A stretch of 64,000 bases of DNA from Sphingomonas sp. (GCA_017304655.1 JAFKLY010000006.1:1-64000); one strand, 5' to 3'; numbered from the stretch's first letter, positions 34,752 through 44,878 are shown. The notes: generated from the letters alone by a model not told the origin. Made by a program: numbers and translations.

Positions 34752-36887
34752 TTATTGCGAGTTGATGCGAAACCGCAATCCGATGGTGCGCGGCGTCGGG
34801 CCGGAGCCGGACTGCGGCCCGGTCGTGCCGAGGAAGGTCGGACCCCGTTCATCGGTCAGGTTATTGCCGATGAGGGCCAGCTCCCAATTGTTGTGGCGCA
34901 CGCCCAGCGTGAGCGCGATGAGATTGTACGGCTGGACCGTCAGGCCGCTGGCTTGCAGCCTGTCACCGCTGTGGCTGAGCGACACATTGCTGAACAGCTT
35001 GAGATTACTGGAAATGTCCCGGTTGTAGTTGATATCGAACCGGTAGTTGTTGGAGAGCGTGTTGAGCAAACGGGCTCCCGGCCGCAGCAGGGGTTGCGCC
35101 GCAGCGATCACGCTGTTCACCGAGTCATATTTGCTGTCGTTGAAATTGCCGACAAAGCCCAGATTGAGGCCAGTGAGCGGCGTATCCCAATGCACTTCCA
35201 GATCGACACCCTTGGTGGTGGCATCGCCGAAGTTTGCAAAGCCGTTGACGCTGTTGATGCCGCCGGTGACCGATGTCTGCAGATTGGTGTACTGAAGCAG
35301 GTAAAGGTTGAGGCCCACATTCAGCGACCGGTCCGGATTGCGCCACTTGAGGCCGAACTCATAGTTGGTCGAGGATTCGGGGCTGAGCGCTACCGAGGCG
35401 GGAACGCCAGCCAGAGCAAGCGACTGAACCTGGACGCGCGACTGGACGATGCCCGGCCGGAAGCCGGTAGCCGCCGAGACGAACATCGTGAGATTGTCCG
35501 TGGGCAGATAAGACAGGTTGAGACGCCAGGTCTGGACATTGGCCTTGGTCGGCACCGAGCCGCCGCTGTCCGCGAACGAGCGCTTGTCATGATAGGTGCG
35601 CACGCCGACCAGCGGTACGATCTTGCCATCGAACAGGTCGTAGCTGATCTCGCCGAACAGCGCCCAGTTCTTGGTCAGCGTGTTGTTGTCGGCATTGATG
35701 TTGAGGCCCGGAAGCGTCAGCGCGTTGACCTGCGGGCCTTTGCCGTCCTGATAGGCCGCGCCAACCACCCAGTGCAGCGGGCCATCGGTCGACGAGTTGA
35801 CGCGAAGCTCCTGCGCGAACATCTTGGGCAGGAACTGGCTCGAGAAGGAGCCGGCCGGCGACAGCGGGATGTTGATCCCGAAGACGCCCTCCAGATTGCT
35901 GGTCGCGCTGGTGACCGTGAATGCATCGAAATCCACCGTGGTCGTCAGGCTCCACAGCGTGAAGCTGCCGTTAGAGAAGCCGTTCTGGCCGGCGGTGTTC
36001 TGGAAGTATGGCGGATCGACCGAGGCCGTGAAGCCGGTGAAGTTCTGGCGCGGCCGGAAGTGCCAATATTGTGCGCGGATGTTCACATTGTCCCACGGAC
36101 GGATCAACGCGACGACGCGGATATCGTCATTCTTGGCGCCGTTAACGCCCTTCTGGTCCGGCGTGCCATCATAAGGGCCGAAATAAGCGTCGGCCCAGCC
36201 GGCATCGCGCGAGAAGCCCCCGCTGACCCGGAGGCCGAGGCGATCCTTGATGATCGGCACGGAGAGGGCGCCGGCCGAACCATAGTTCAGGGCATGGGCG
36301 CCGACCGTCTGCGAACCCTCGGCTTCAAAGGCATATTCGACCTTGTCGAGGCTGGGATCGCGCGTGTGGAAGATGAACACGCCGCCGGAGGAGCCCTGTC
36401 CGTAGAGCGTGCCCTGGGGGCCGCGCAGCACTTCCACGCGCTCCATATCCAGGAACCGCACCGGCGGCGCGATACCGAAGTTCGTGACGATGAAAGGGGT
36501 GTCGTCGAGATAATAGCCGATCGGCGAATCGCCATTCTGGGTGACGTTGCCGCGCAGATTGTAGAAGCGCGAGCCATTCGACTGGCGGAAGCCCTCGAAC
36601 GCGCCCGGCACGCTCGACACGAGATCGCCGACGGAGGTGATGTTACGTTCCCTCAGGTCTTCTCCGCTGAAGACCTGGATCGCAAGCGGGACGTCCTGAA
36701 GTGCCTGAGCACCGGTCTTCGAGGCGGTGACAATGATGTCTTGCTCCGCGCTGCCCGATGCCGGCGCTGCGGCAGCGCGCGATTGCTGAGATTTTTCGGC
36801 AGGAACCGTCGACTGCGCAGCGGCGTCCACAGAAATCATGCTTGCGACAAGCGCAAACAGAGCGATGCCGGAATTGAACCGTTTCAT
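34752..36887 (-). CDS. TonB-dependent outer-membrane receptor 2
   Basis: A 711-residue receptor. Its signal peptide is MKRFNSGIALFALVASMISV with cleavage after DAAAQ. The TonB-box-like EQDIIVTASKTGAQ, plug phrase MERVEVLRGPQGTLYGQGSSGG and C-terminal barrel ending LRFRINSQ are clear. It is similar in length and pattern to TonB receptor 1 (GYYLDDTPF and the plug motifs in both), so the two may take related substrates. A LacI-type operator ends 20 nt upstream, with a degenerate one about 90 nt farther. The ceramidase-family gene follows. Confidence 0.92.
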   Translation of the reverse strand: MKRFNSGIALFALVASMISVDAAAQSTVPAEKSQQSRAAAAPASGSAEQDIIVTASKTGAQALQDVPLAIQVFSGEDLRERNITSVGDLVSSVPGAFEGFRQSNGSRFYNLRGNVTQNGDSPIGYYLDDTPFIVTNFGIAPPVRFLDMERVEVLRGPQGTLYGQGSSGGVFIFHTRDPSLDKVEYAFEAEGSQTVGAHALNYGSAGALSVPIIKDRLGLRVSGGFSRDAGWADAYFGPYDGTPDQKGVNGAKNDDIRVVALIRPWDNVNIRAQYWHFRPRQNFTGFTASVDPPYFQNTAGQNGFSNGSFTLWSLTTTVDFDAFTVTSATSNLEGVFGINIPLSPAGSFSSQFLPKMFAQELRVNSSTDGPLHWVVGAAYQDGKGPQVNALTLPGLNINADNNTLTKNWALFGEISYDLFDGKIVPLVGVRTYHDKRSFADSGGSVPTKANVQTWRLNLSYLPTDNLTMFVSAATGFRPGIVQSRVQVQSLALAGVPASVALSPESSTNYEFGLKWRNPDRSLNVGLNLYLLQYTNLQTSVTGGINSVNGFANFGDATTKGVDLEVHWDTPLTGLNLGFVGNFNDSKYDSVNSVIAAAQPLLRPGARLLNTLSNNYRFDINYNRDISSNLKLFSNVSLSHSGDRLQASGLTVQPYNLIALTLGVRHNNWELALIGNNLTDERGPTFLGTTGPQSGSGPTPRTIGLRFRINSQ

Positions 36888-36906
36888 GTTTCCTCCCCAT
36901 TATTTT

Positions 36907-36920
36907 GTTAATCGATTGCA
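36907..36920. promoter_or_regulatory. Putative LacI-family operator before TonB receptor 2
   Basis: GTTAATCGATTGCA with a perfect AATCGATT core, 20 nt upstream of the receptor start at 36887. Confidence 0.68.
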
Positions 36921-36996
36921 TAACCGTAATTACAAGGAAATCAAGGCTCGGTGTGTGGGAATGGGATGGGTTGGTCGCAAATGAGCGCGAAATGAA

Positions 36997-37010
36997 CGCA
37001 ATCCATTGCA
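36997..37010. promoter_or_regulatory. Degenerate second LacI-type site upstream of TonB receptor 2
   Basis: CGCAATCCATTGCA differs from the consensus by one central base but keeps the outer GCAAT/ATTGC symmetry. It lies 90 bp from the main site, a spacing that could permit looping. Confidence 0.4.
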
Positions 37011-37408
37011 TATCGGGTCGGTGGCTGAGTGCTGTGCCGGCTGGTGAAACGCGTTCCAATGCGAGATTTTGCGGACGGACAAAGTGCTCGTCGGTTGAAT
37101 GGGTGGCCGCCGCTTATCGGCAAGTTACCGAGCCATTGGCAGCCGTCGGCAGGATCCGCGTCTTTCCCTGAACGCGAACATTATCGATGCTCGCCGTCAT
37201 CGGCTGGCATGCTGCTCAACTACTTTCGTGATGGGCCGCATTGTCGCGATCATGTGCCCCCGACGATCCGCATTGGCGAGGTCCTTCCGGACATGCACAT
37301 CGTGGCTAGTCTGAGGATATGGTGACGGATGCAGTGGGCGAGGATCGCAGGCTCTTTTTTAACAGGGGACCACCGCTGTCGGACCGTATTGCCGACCTTC
37401 GTCCGGTA
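37011..37408. other. Gap between receptor 2 and the yaiI-like gene, no supported gene
   Basis: Frames up to 98 codons occur but none has a ribosome site plus recognisable content. GCTCTTTTTTAAC near 37351 could belong to a terminator of the minus-strand yaiI-like gene, but a clear stem is not seen. Confidence 0.4.
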
Positions 37409-37882
37409 TCAGCCAGGGTTTCGCTGGCTCGCGATCCGTTTGAGCCTCACCACCGTCTCATCCAGGGCGGAGAGGAAGCGCGAGCGATCCGTCTTGCTGA
37501 ACGGGGGCGGTCCGCCAACGACGTCTCCGCCCGCGCGCAAATCCGCCATGATCGCCCGCGTCGCGACGGCGCTGCCGATCGATGCGGTGGTGAATGGCTT
37601 GCCATTGGGCGCGAGGACAGCGCCTGCGTCGGCCTTGAGGCAACGATCAGCCAGCAGAATGTCCGCCGAGATGGCGATCGCATCCCCGTCGACTTGCTCC
37701 GCAATCCAGTCATCGGCGGCATCGAAGCCGTCCGAGACGACGACCCGTTCGATCAAAGGATGCGCCGGAATGCGGATCGGGCTGTTACTGACGATGATCA
37801 CGCGGACCTCATGGCGCCAGGCGACCTTGTAAATCTCGTCCTTGACCGGGCACGCATCGGCATCGACGAGAATGCGGATCAT
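37409..37882 (-). CDS. YaiI/YqxD-family (UPF0178, DUF188) protein
   Basis: A 157-residue cytoplasmic protein of the DUF188 family. It starts [20 protein letters not shown], the D-A-D-A-C-P signature, and continues with [20 protein letters not shown] and [14 protein letters not shown], both typical. The PIN-like fold suggests a nuclease role, but no activity is established. The ATG overlaps the helicase stop by 4 nt (ATGA), so it is made with the RNA helicase. A longer frame to 38212 only shadows the helicase gene. Confidence 0.88.
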   Translation of the reverse strand: MIRILVDADACPVKDEIYKVAWRHEVRVIIVSNSPIRIPAHPLIERVVVSDGFDAADDWIAEQVDGDAIAISADILLADRCLKADAGAVLAPNGKPFTTASIGSAVATRAIMADLRAGGDVVGGPPPFSKTDRSRFLSALDETVVRLKRIASQRNPG

Positions 37883-39633
37883 CGCCCCTTGCCGGGCTTC
37901 TTGTGCCAGGCGCCCTTGCTGGCCCCGGGCTTGTGATCTTTCTTGTAGTCCCCATGGTCCGACCGCGCGGTGTGGGCGCGGTAGGGCTTCGGGGTTTGGA
38001 CTGGGCGCGCATTGTCGCGGCGGTGGCGCCGCGCCTCGTCGCGCGGCTTGCCCTCGACCGGTTGGATGTCGACGTCGTCCTCCTCGCTGGTGGTGCGGCG
38101 GACGGCATCCAGGAAACGGGACGCCTGTGCTCCCGCAACCTCGAACAAGGTCTCGTTCGCGGCGATCCGAATGGCGCCGATCTCGTTGCGGCTGACATGG
38201 CCGCGTCGGCACAGCAGGGGAAGCAGCCAGCGCGGTTCGGCATTCTGGTTGCGGCCGACACTGACACGGAACCAGGCGCTGCCCTCGAAGCCGGCTCTTG
38301 GCCCGCGCGGCTCCTGCGGCGCGTCACTGGCGAGGAGATCTTCCGGAGCGGGCAATCGCGCGCGGTGGGCATGGACCAGCGCGGCGGCGATCTCCTCCGG
38401 GCTGCGCTGTTCCAAGAGCTGCCGACCAAGCTCGTAATCCTGTTCACTCAGATCGACGGGTGACAGCAACGTTGAGAGCAGGCGCTCGCTATCGGCGCTC
38501 CGAATGTCTTCGGCGGATGGCGGCGCGATCCATTGAGCCGGAATGCGCGCGCCACGCAGCATGGATTCGACCCGCTTGCGGCGATGATAGGGGACGATCA
38601 GGACCGCAGTGCCCTTCTTGCCCGCGCGGCCAGTCCGGCCCGAGCGATGCTGAAGCGTCTCGGCATCGCGCGGAATCTCGACATGGACGACCAGACTGAG
38701 GGTTGGAAGGTCGATGCCGCGCGCCGCCACGTCAGTCGCCACGCAGACGCGCGCCCGGCGATCGCGCAGGGCCTGCAGCGCATGGTTGCGCTCGTTCTGG
38801 CTGTGCTCACCGGAGAGCGCCACGGCGCCGAAGCCACGCTCAACCAGACTGGCGTGCAAATGGCGCACATTGTCGCGGGTCGCGCAGAACAACATGGCTG
38901 TCTCCGCCTCATGGAAGCGGAGCAGATTGACCACGGCATTCTCGATATCGGCCGGTGCGACCGTCACGGCCTGATAGCTGATGTCGCCGTGGCCGCGATC
39001 CTCGCTGACGGTCGAGATGCGCAGGGCGTCGCGCTGATAGCGGCGGGCCAGTGCAACGATCGAGCCGGGCATCGTGGCCGAGAAGAGCAGCGTGCGCCGT
39101 TCCGCCGGCGTCGCATCGAGGATTTCCTCAAGATCTTCCCGGAAGCCCATGTCGAGCATTTCGTCCGCTTCGTCGAGCACAACGGCGCGCAGCGCGGACA
39201 GATCGAGGGCGCCGCGCTCGAGATGGTCGCGCAGGCGTCCCGGCGTGCCGACGACGATGTGTGCGCCGGCAGCCAATGCACGGCGCTCTTTCGAGGCATC
39301 CATACCGCCGACGCAGGTCGTGATGCGGGCGCCGGACGCGCCATACAGCCATATGAACTCGCGGCTGACCTGCAACGCCAGCTCGCGCGTGGGGGCGATG
39401 ATAAGCGCGAGAGGAAGGGAGCGAGGCTCTATGGAGCCATCGGGACCGAGCAGATTGCTCGCCATGGCGAGACCGAAGGCAACTGTTTTGCCCGACCCGG
39501 TCTGCGCCGAAACAATAAGATCGCAATCGATCGCTTCTGGCTCGAGAACGGCGGCCTGAACAGGCGTGGGGGCAGCATAACCGCGCGCGGACAATGCATC
39601 GCCAAGAACGGGCGGAAGGTTGGAAAAGGGCAT
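37879..39633 (-). CDS. DEAD-box ATP-dependent RNA helicase
   Basis: A 584-residue RNA helicase. Motifs in order are Q-motif PTPVQAAVL, motif [15 protein letters not shown], Ia APTRELALQ, Ib [47 protein letters not shown] and [15 protein letters not shown]. The region after residue 430 contains a DbpA-type RNA-binding domain ([20 protein letters not shown] and [12 protein letters not shown]), followed by a basic tail rich in Arg, His and Lys. It probably acts in ribosome assembly or cold adaptation. It is cotranscribed with the yaiI-like gene. Confidence 0.92.
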   Translation of the reverse strand: MPFSNLPPVLGDALSARGYAAPTPVQAAVLEPEAIDCDLIVSAQTGSGKTVAFGLAMASNLLGPDGSIEPRSLPLALIIAPTRELALQVSREFIWLYGASGARITTCVGGMDASKERRALAAGAHIVVGTPGRLRDHLERGALDLSALRAVVLDEADEMLDMGFREDLEEILDATPAERRTLLFSATMPGSIVALARRYQRDALRISTVSEDRGHGDISYQAVTVAPADIENAVVNLLRFHEAETAMLFCATRDNVRHLHASLVERGFGAVALSGEHSQNERNHALQALRDRRARVCVATDVAARGIDLPTLSLVVHVEIPRDAETLQHRSGRTGRAGKKGTAVLIVPYHRRKRVESMLRGARIPAQWIAPPSAEDIRSADSERLLSTLLSPVDLSEQDYELGRQLLEQRSPEEIAAALVHAHRARLPAPEDLLASDAPQEPRGPRAGFEGSAWFRVSVGRNQNAEPRWLLPLLCRRGHVSRNEIGAIRIAANETLFEVAGAQASRFLDAVRRTTSEEDDVDIQPVEGKPRDEARRHRRDNARPVQTPKPYRAHTARSDHGDYKKDHKPGASKGAWHKKPGKGR

Positions 39634-39867
39634 GTTTCTCGCAAATCAACAGGGGGCCGTTCGCGGCCGGAATAATGGGGCGACGCGCGTTCTGTGCCAC
39701 TATCGGGTTCGCGCTTGCTGCCTTCGACACGGAGTCGACGCAATTCGCCTATGCCCTGCTCCGCGCCCACACGCAATCGAGCTGTTCGGCTTTGTCTTTC
39801 GAACGGGCTTGCTCGGCCGGATCCGCCAGGGCCTGAGAGCGCCATGATGGCCGGATGGCTGAAGTTC

Positions 39868-39903
39868 GATCCGGGCAGGCGGGAAACGCCACCCGCCCGG
39901 ATC
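39868..39903 (-). terminator. Stem-loop after etfA
   Basis: GATCCGGGC (39868-39876) and GCCCGGATC (39895-39903) make a perfect 9-bp stem with a further GGCG/CGCC inner stem. It begins 10 nt after the etfA stop. No U-tract is seen. Confidence 0.55.
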
Positions 39904-39912
39904 GCCTATGAC

Positions 39913-40842
39913 TTACAGCTTGCTCGTGAGCTCCGGCACCGCCTTGAAGAGATCGGCGACGAGGCCGATGTCGGCGACCTGGAAGATCGGCGCGTCTTCA
40001 TCCTTGTTGATGGCGATGATGGTCTTTGAATCCTTCATGCCGGCAAGGTGCTGGATCGCGCCGGATATGCCGACGGCGATATAGATCTCAGGCGCGACAA
40101 TCTTGCCGGTCTGACCGACCTGATAGTCGTTGGGCACGAACCCGGCGTCTACCGCCGCGCGGGACGCGCCGACGGCGGCACCCAGCTTGTCGGCGAGCGG
40201 TTCGATGATCGCGTGGTAATTCTCCCCGTTGCCGAGGCCGCGACCACCCGAAACGATGACTTTCGCGCTGGTCAGTTCCGGGCGTTCGGAGCTGGCAAGC
40301 TCGGCGGAAACGAAGGACGAAAGACCCGCATCGCCGGTCGACGCGACGACTTCGATCTCGGCCGATCCGCCGTCCTTGGCGGCCTTCTCGAAGGCCGTGC
40401 CGCGCACGGTGATGACCAGCTTCTTATCGCTCGTCTGCACCTTGGCGATGGCGTTGCCGGCGTAGATCGGCCGGGTGAAGGTATCCGGCCCGTCGACCGC
40501 GATGATGTCGCTCACCTGCATCACGTCCAGCAGGGCGGCCACGCGGGGGGCGATGTTCTTGCCCGTGGTGGTCGCCGGCGCGAGGAAGGCGTCGTGATGA
40601 TCCATCAGGCTCACGACAAGCGGTGCGACGGTCTCGGGCAATTGATGTGCATAAGCGGCGTCATCGGCGAGATGCACCTTGGCGACACCGGCGATCTTCG
40701 CCGCTGCCTCAGCAACCTGAGCGCAGCCGGCGCCGGCCACCAGCAGATGAACCTCGCCCAGTTTCGCCGCAGCGCTCACCGTGGCGAGCGTCGCATCCTT
40801 GAGGCTTGCATTGTCATGCTCGACCAGAACCAGCGTCTTCAT
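39913..40842 (-). CDS. etfA: Electron transfer flavoprotein alpha subunit
   Basis: A 309-residue subunit that binds FAD and passes electrons from acyl-CoA and other dehydrogenases to ETF-ubiquinone oxidoreductase. The FAD domain shows [14 protein letters not shown], then [20 protein letters not shown] and [20 protein letters not shown], the family signature, and ends with [15 protein letters not shown]. The length is normal. The ATG overlaps the etfB stop by 4 nt, giving a coupled etfBA operon. Confidence 0.96.
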   Translation of the reverse strand: MKTLVLVEHDNASLKDATLATVSAAAKLGEVHLLVAGAGCAQVAEAAAKIAGVAKVHLADDAAYAHQLPETVAPLVVSLMDHHDAFLAPATTTGKNIAPRVAALLDVMQVSDIIAVDGPDTFTRPIYAGNAIAKVQTSDKKLVITVRGTAFEKAAKDGGSAEIEVVASTGDAGLSSFVSAELASSERPELTSAKVIVSGGRGLGNGENYHAIIEPLADKLGAAVGASRAAVDAGFVPNDYQVGQTGKIVAPEIYIAVGISGAIQHLAGMKDSKTIIAINKDEDAPIFQVADIGLVADLFKAVPELTSKL

Positions 40843-41588
40843 GCCACGACTCCCAGTGCCTTGAGCTTGCCGACGAGTTCATCCACGTCGGCCACCTTGA
40901 TGCCCGCCTGCCGCTTGGGCGGCTCGCTCACGTTGAGCGTCGTGTGACGGGGCGTGGTGTCCACGCCGTAGTCGGCCGGCGTCTTCTGTGCGAGCGGCTT
41001 GGACTTGGCTTTCATGATATTCGGCAGCGAGGCGTAGCGTGGCTCGTTGAGGCGCAGGTCCGTGGTGACGATCGCGGGCAGCTTCAAAGCCACCGTCTCG
41101 AGGCCGCCATCGACCTCCCGCGTGACGTTGACGGTGTCGCCCGAAACCTCGACCTTGCTGGCGAAGGTGCCCTGCGCCCAGCCGAGAAGGGCCGCGAGCA
41201 TCTGGCCGGTCTGGTTACTGTCATCGTCGATGGCCTGCTTGCCCAGGATGATGAGGCCCGGCTGCTCCTCGTCCGCGATCGCCTTGAGGATCTTGGCGAC
41301 GGCGAGCGGCTCGACGGCGCCTTCCTGCGTGACCAGGATCGCGCGATCTGCGCCCATGGCGAGCGCGGTACGCAGCGTCTCCTGCGCCTTCGCCTCGCCA
41401 ACCGAAATGGCGACGATCTCGGTTGCGACGCCTTTTTCCTTCAGGCGGATCGCTTCCTCGACCGCGATTTCATCGAACGGGTTCATGCTCAGCTTGACGT
41501 TGGCAAGGTCGACCCCGCTCCCATCTGCCTTCACGCGTGGCTTCAGATTGTAATCGAGCACCCGCTTCACCGGGACCAGAATCTTCAT
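40839..41588 (-). CDS. etfB: Electron transfer flavoprotein beta subunit
   Basis: A 249-residue AMP-binding partner of EtfA. It begins [20 protein letters not shown] and contains [27 protein letters not shown] and the signature region [20 protein letters not shown] with [12 protein letters not shown]. It is the first gene of the etfBA operon; the likely promoter is in the 208-nt gap before sucC's 3' end. The length matches the family. Confidence 0.96.
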   Translation of the reverse strand: MKILVPVKRVLDYNLKPRVKADGSGVDLANVKLSMNPFDEIAVEEAIRLKEKGVATEIVAISVGEAKAQETLRTALAMGADRAILVTQEGAVEPLAVAKILKAIADEEQPGLIILGKQAIDDDSNQTGQMLAALLGWAQGTFASKVEVSGDTVNVTREVDGGLETVALKLPAIVTTDLRLNEPRYASLPNIMKAKSKPLAQKTPADYGVDTTPRHTTLNVSEPPKRQAGIKVADVDELVGKLKALGVVA

Positions 41589-41732
41589 GAGGGCTCTCCG
41601 TAAGACGCTGTCGGATTGCTATACGACATTACATTTCCCGTCAAATGCTGTCACAGCGTTCAAGCGGGAATTGCTTGCGTATATAGCGCGCAATACCGTG
41701 ATTTTCAGCCGTTTTTTGCACAAACACAACGA

Positions 41733-41758
41733 GGCGCCCCGGCCATGGCCGAAGCGCC
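41733..41758 (-). terminator. Terminator of sucC
   Basis: Read on the minus strand, GGCGCTTCGGCC-AT-GGCCGGGGCGCC is a 12-bp stem in RNA (two G-U pairs) followed by TCGTTGTGTTTG. It lies 38 nt after the sucC stop. Confidence 0.75.
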
Positions 41759-41796
41759 CCGATCCGTAACGGCAGCGGAGAAGATTCGCCGGCGTG

Positions 41797-42993
41797 TCAG
41801 CCGAGCTTCTTCACCTCGGCCACGATCTTCTTGGCCGCATCGCCCAGATCGTCGGCGGGCACGATCGCGAGTCCCGAGCTGGCGAGGATGTCCTTGCCCT
41901 GCTGCACGTTCGTGCCTTCCAGGCGCACGACCAGCGGAACGGAGAGATTCACTTCCTTCGCCGCTGCGACGATGCCCTCGGCAATAATGTCGCAGCGCAT
42001 GATGCCGCCGAAGATGTTGACGAGGATGCCTTTCACGGCCGGGTCGCTCAGGATGATCTTGAACGCCGCCGTCACCTTCTCCTTGGAGGCGCCGCCGCCC
42101 ACGTCGAGGAAGTTGGCCGGGAACATGCCGTTGAGCTTGATGATGTCCATGGTTGCCATGGCGAGACCGGCACCGTTCACCATGCAGCCGATGTCGCCAT
42201 CCAGCTTGATGTAGGCGAGGTCATACTTGCTCGCCTCCAGTTCCATCGGATCCTCTTCGGTCTCGTCGCGCAGGGCCATCAGGTCCGGGTGACGGAACAG
42301 GGCATTGCCGTCGAAGCCCACCTTGGCATCGAGCACCTGGATCTGGCCGCCGGCGATGGCGAGCGGATTGATCTCGATCTGGCTGGCATCAGTGCCGAGG
42401 AACGCCTTGTACAGCGCGCCCGCAACCTTGCTTGCCTGCTTGGCGAGATCGCCGGAGAGTTCCAGCGCGGCGGCAACGCGGCGACCATGATGCGGCATGA
42501 AACCGGTCGCCGGATCGATGGTGATGGTGTGGATCTTCTCCGGCGTGGAGTGCGCCACTTCCTCGATGTCCATGCCGCCCTCGGTCGAGGCGACCATGGC
42601 GATGCGGCCGCTCGCGCGGTCGACGAGCAGGGCGAGGTAGAATTCCTTTTCGATGTCCACGCCATCGGTGATGTACAGGCGGTTGACCTGCTTGCCCGCC
42701 TCACCGGTCTGGATCGTCACCAGCGTGTTACCGAGCATGTCCTTGGCGTGTGCCTCGACTTCCTCGAGCGTCTTGGCCAGCCGCACGCCGCCCTTGGCAT
42801 CCGGGCCGAGCTCCTTGAACTTGCCCTTGCCGCGGCCGCCGGCGTGGATCTGCGCCTTCACCACATAAAGCGGCCCGGGCAGTTTCTTGGCGGCCTCGAC
42901 CGCTTCCTCGACCGTCAGCGCGGCGAAGCCGGCGGGGACGGGAGCGCCGAACTTGGCGAGCAGTTCCTTGGCCTGATATTCATGGATATTCAT
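41797..42993 (-). CDS. sucC: Succinyl-CoA synthetase (ADP-forming) beta subunit
   Basis: A 398-residue TCA-cycle subunit that holds the nucleotide- and succinate-binding sites and forms succinate, CoA and ATP with SucD. It begins [20 protein letters not shown], followed by the ATP-grasp segment [15 protein letters not shown], then EINPLAI and the C-terminal [19 protein letters not shown], all family marks. The length is normal. sucD is not adjacent downstream in this window, where a terminator follows, so it may be elsewhere or absent from this side. Confidence 0.96.
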   Translation of the reverse strand: MNIHEYQAKELLAKFGAPVPAGFAALTVEEAVEAAKKLPGPLYVVKAQIHAGGRGKGKFKELGPDAKGGVRLAKTLEEVEAHAKDMLGNTLVTIQTGEAGKQVNRLYITDGVDIEKEFYLALLVDRASGRIAMVASTEGGMDIEEVAHSTPEKIHTITIDPATGFMPHHGRRVAAALELSGDLAKQASKVAGALYKAFLGTDASQIEINPLAIAGGQIQVLDAKVGFDGNALFRHPDLMALRDETEEDPMELEASKYDLAYIKLDGDIGCMVNGAGLAMATMDIIKLNGMFPANFLDVGGGASKEKVTAAFKIILSDPAVKGILVNIFGGIMRCDIIAEGIVAAAKEVNLSVPLVVRLEGTNVQQGKDILASSGLAIVPADDLGDAAKKIVAEVKKLG

Positions 42994-43092
42994 GGCGAAC
43001 GATGCCTTTCCTGAGCGCGGAATCCTTGTGTGATGGCGCGCTTAGCGCAGGAACGGGCAAAAGGGATTTGCGAAGTTGCGAAATCCGCCGGA

Positions 43093-43422
43093 TCAGCCGA
43101 GCGCGCAGCCGAGCGCGGCGGAGGCGGTGACGCGCAGAATCTCGACATCCTGCAGGGCGCGGATGCGGCGCATGAACTGATCGTAGCTCGTCTTGCGCGG
43201 GTCCAGATCGCCTACCTTGCTGAGCGAGCGGAGCTTGAGCAGCTGATCCATGCTCAGCCTGTCCACCATCGGCCGCGCCATGCAGCTGGCCATGGGCTTG
43301 CTGAGGCCCGCGTTCATGAGGCCGGTGCGCAGCTGCGCTTCGGGCGTGGCGCAGGCGGAAAGCAGGGCGAGGGCGGGAAGGGCGAGCGCGCCGATGGCGC
43401 GGGGGAGCGGGATACGGGCCAT
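43093..43422 (-). CDS. Small lipoprotein of unknown function
   Basis: A 109-residue protein with a lipoprotein signal: MARIPLPRAIGALALPALAL leads to lipobox LLSAC at about residue 24. The mature part is helical and basic (GLMNAGLSKPMASCMARPMV) with two further cysteines, and ends in SAALGCALG. Similar small lipoproteins occur near sucC in related genomes, but no function is recognised. Confidence 0.75.
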   Translation of the reverse strand: MARIPLPRAIGALALPALALLSACATPEAQLRTGLMNAGLSKPMASCMARPMVDRLSMDQLLKLRSLSKVGDLDPRKTSYDQFMRRIRALQDVEILRVTASAALGCALG

Positions 43423-43552
43423 GGCGCGTGTCTATAGCCGCGCTGGATGAACGGCGCCAGAATGAGGTGACCGGACGATGATGCGGCCGGGCCGGGGTGG
43501 GGCCTAAGCGCCCGCTGGAGCCGGTCGGAGAAGCGATGGGCCACCAAGATTG

Positions 43553-43570
43553 GACTAAGTCAAATTAGTC
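43553..43570. promoter_or_regulatory. Inverted repeat in a 269-nt intergenic region
   Basis: GACTAA-GTCAAA-TTAGTC is a perfect 6-bp inverted repeat, flanked more loosely by TG and TG/GGTCC. It lies upstream of the small lipoprotein gene (43422, minus strand). It may be a regulator-binding site. The rest of 43423-43691 holds no supported gene. Confidence 0.35.
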
Positions 43571-43691
43571 TGGTCCGATAAAGTCGTGTCGCAAGACTCT
43601 GGGAAGCCGAGATATTATCCCGACGCTTCCCGCGCCCTGCCCCGCGCGACCCTGTCCCTCGGATACAGGCAGGGCCGCGCGGCGGATCGCC

Positions 43692-43883
43692 TCAGCGCTT
43701 GGTCGCGGCGCGCTTCGCGGGCGTGGGGAGCGTCGCGCGCTGCTCGGCGAGGTGGGCGCGCAGCTTCTCCGCGCCGTCGCGGATGCGCTGGCGGGCGGGC
43801 TCGAACGTGCCTTCGCGGTTCATGCGGATGAGGCGGCTGCCGACGAAGGCGGCGACAGCACCGGCGAGGAAGGTTCTGAACAT
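43692..43883 (-). CDS. Small membrane-anchored protein
   Basis: A 63-residue protein starting MFRTFLAGAVAAFVGSRLIR, a single short hydrophobic segment, followed by a charged helix (FEPARQRIRDGAEKLRAHLA) and a basic tail. ATG 43883 is chosen for GGAGG 5-9 nt upstream; a longer start at 43976 has none. The size and layout recall small envelope-stress proteins. Its function is unknown. Confidence 0.65.
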   Translation of the reverse strand: MFRTFLAGAVAAFVGSRLIRMNREGTFEPARQRIRDGAEKLRAHLAEQRATLPTPAKRAATKR

Positions 43884-43985
43884 GGGGGCCTCCTGTGGCT
43901 GTGAATGGGCGTGTGCGGTGTTCATGGGATCAACGCGTGGCGGGCGCATCCGGTTCCGCGCCCGCGCGCACCGCACGCCCGGCTG

Positions 43986-44348
43986 TTAGCGGCAGCGCAC
44001 CTTGCCCTTGTCGATCTGCGAGCCGAGGACGGCACCGCCGGCCGCGCCGATGATGGTCCCCAGCGTCTTGCTGCCATCCGGCGCGATGATGTTGCCCAGC
44101 ACGCCGCCGGCCAGACCGCCGATGATGGCGCCGCGCGTGCCATCCGGCTTGCGGCAATAATAGCTGCCGTCGCGATCCCGATAGATGGGGTCGTCACGGC
44201 CCAGCACATAGCCATCCCCATAGCCCGTGTCGCGATAGCCATAGCCCGGACGATCATTGCCATAGCCATCGCTGCACGCGGCGAGGGGCAGGGCGGTGGC
44301 GGCGGCAAGCGCGATCAGCGCGGTGTTGCGGAGGGAGAGAGTCGGCAT
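43986..44348 (-). CDS. Glycine-zipper 2TM-domain lipoprotein
   Basis: A 120-residue outer-membrane lipoprotein. The signal MPTLSLRNTALIALAAATAL is followed by lipobox LPLAAC near residue 25. A tyrosine/glycine-rich segment (GYGNDRPGYGYRDTGYGDGY) precedes the glycine zipper GAIIGGLAGGVLGNIIAP and GTIIGAAGGAVLGSQI, as in the Rick_17kDa/SlyB family. These proteins help outer-membrane integrity. The start at 44348 is set by the signal peptide; the longer frame above is a shadow. Confidence 0.85.
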   Translation of the reverse strand: MPTLSLRNTALIALAAATALPLAACSDGYGNDRPGYGYRDTGYGDGYVLGRDDPIYRDRDGSYYCRKPDGTRGAIIGGLAGGVLGNIIAPDGSKTLGTIIGAAGGAVLGSQIDKGKVRCR

Positions 44349-44452
44349 GGCGGTTGGCCTTTTCTGTCTGTCTGCCTGGTCTCCCTGAAACGAACGAGGG
44401 ACCGGAACGGTTCCGCGACAAGCGCGCCCCGCACCGGCCCCACATGCGCGGA

Positions 44453-44878
44453 TCAGCGCAGCGTGTGCTCGAGCGTGATCTCCGCGTTGAGCAGCTTGGA
44501 GACCGGGCAATTGGCCTTGGCGCCCGCCGCGATCTCCGCAAACTGATCCGGGCTGATGCCGGGCACGCTCGCCTCCAGCGTCAGGTCCGAGCGGGTGATG
44601 GAGAAGCCGCCATCCTGCTGCTCCAGCTTCACCGCCGCCTTCGTCTCCAGCGTGCCCTCGGCAAAGCCGGCGCGCTCCAGCGCGAAGGAAAGCGCCATGG
44701 TGAAGCAGGCGGCATGGGCAGCGGCGATCAGCTCCTCCGGGTTCGTCCCCGGCTCATCGCCAAAGCGGGTGCCGAAGCCATAGCCCTGACCGGTCAGCAC
44801 GCCGGACTGGGTGGTGATGCGGCCCTGGCCGGCCTTGCCGAGCCCCTCATAGCGGGCGGATGCGGTGCGCGTGGTCAT
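44453..44878 (-). CDS. osmC: OsmC-family peroxiredoxin
   Basis: A 141-residue thiol peroxidase that reduces organic peroxides. It has the two catalytic cysteines in AAHAACFTMAL (about residue 57) and GAKANCPVSKLL (about 123), with the start MTTRTASARYEGLGKAGQGR typical of OsmC. GGAG lies upstream of ATG 44878. It stands alone, with a repeat-bearing gap upstream. Confidence 0.9.
   Translation of the reverse strand: MTTRTASARYEGLGKAGQGRITTQSGVLTGQGYGFGTRFGDEPGTNPEELIAAAHAACFTMALSFALERAGFAEGTLETKAAVKLEQQDGGFSITRSDLTLEASVPGISPDQFAEIAAGAKANCPVSKLLNAEITLEHTLR

Noticed and set aside
34755..36911. A 718-codon open frame on the plus strand opposite TonB receptor 2
   Set aside because: Same situation: an antisense shadow of the second receptor, with composition typical of reversed GC-rich codons.
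41794..43014. A 406-codon plus-strand frame opposite sucC
   Set aside because: sucC on the other strand is unmistakable; the frame is a shadow.
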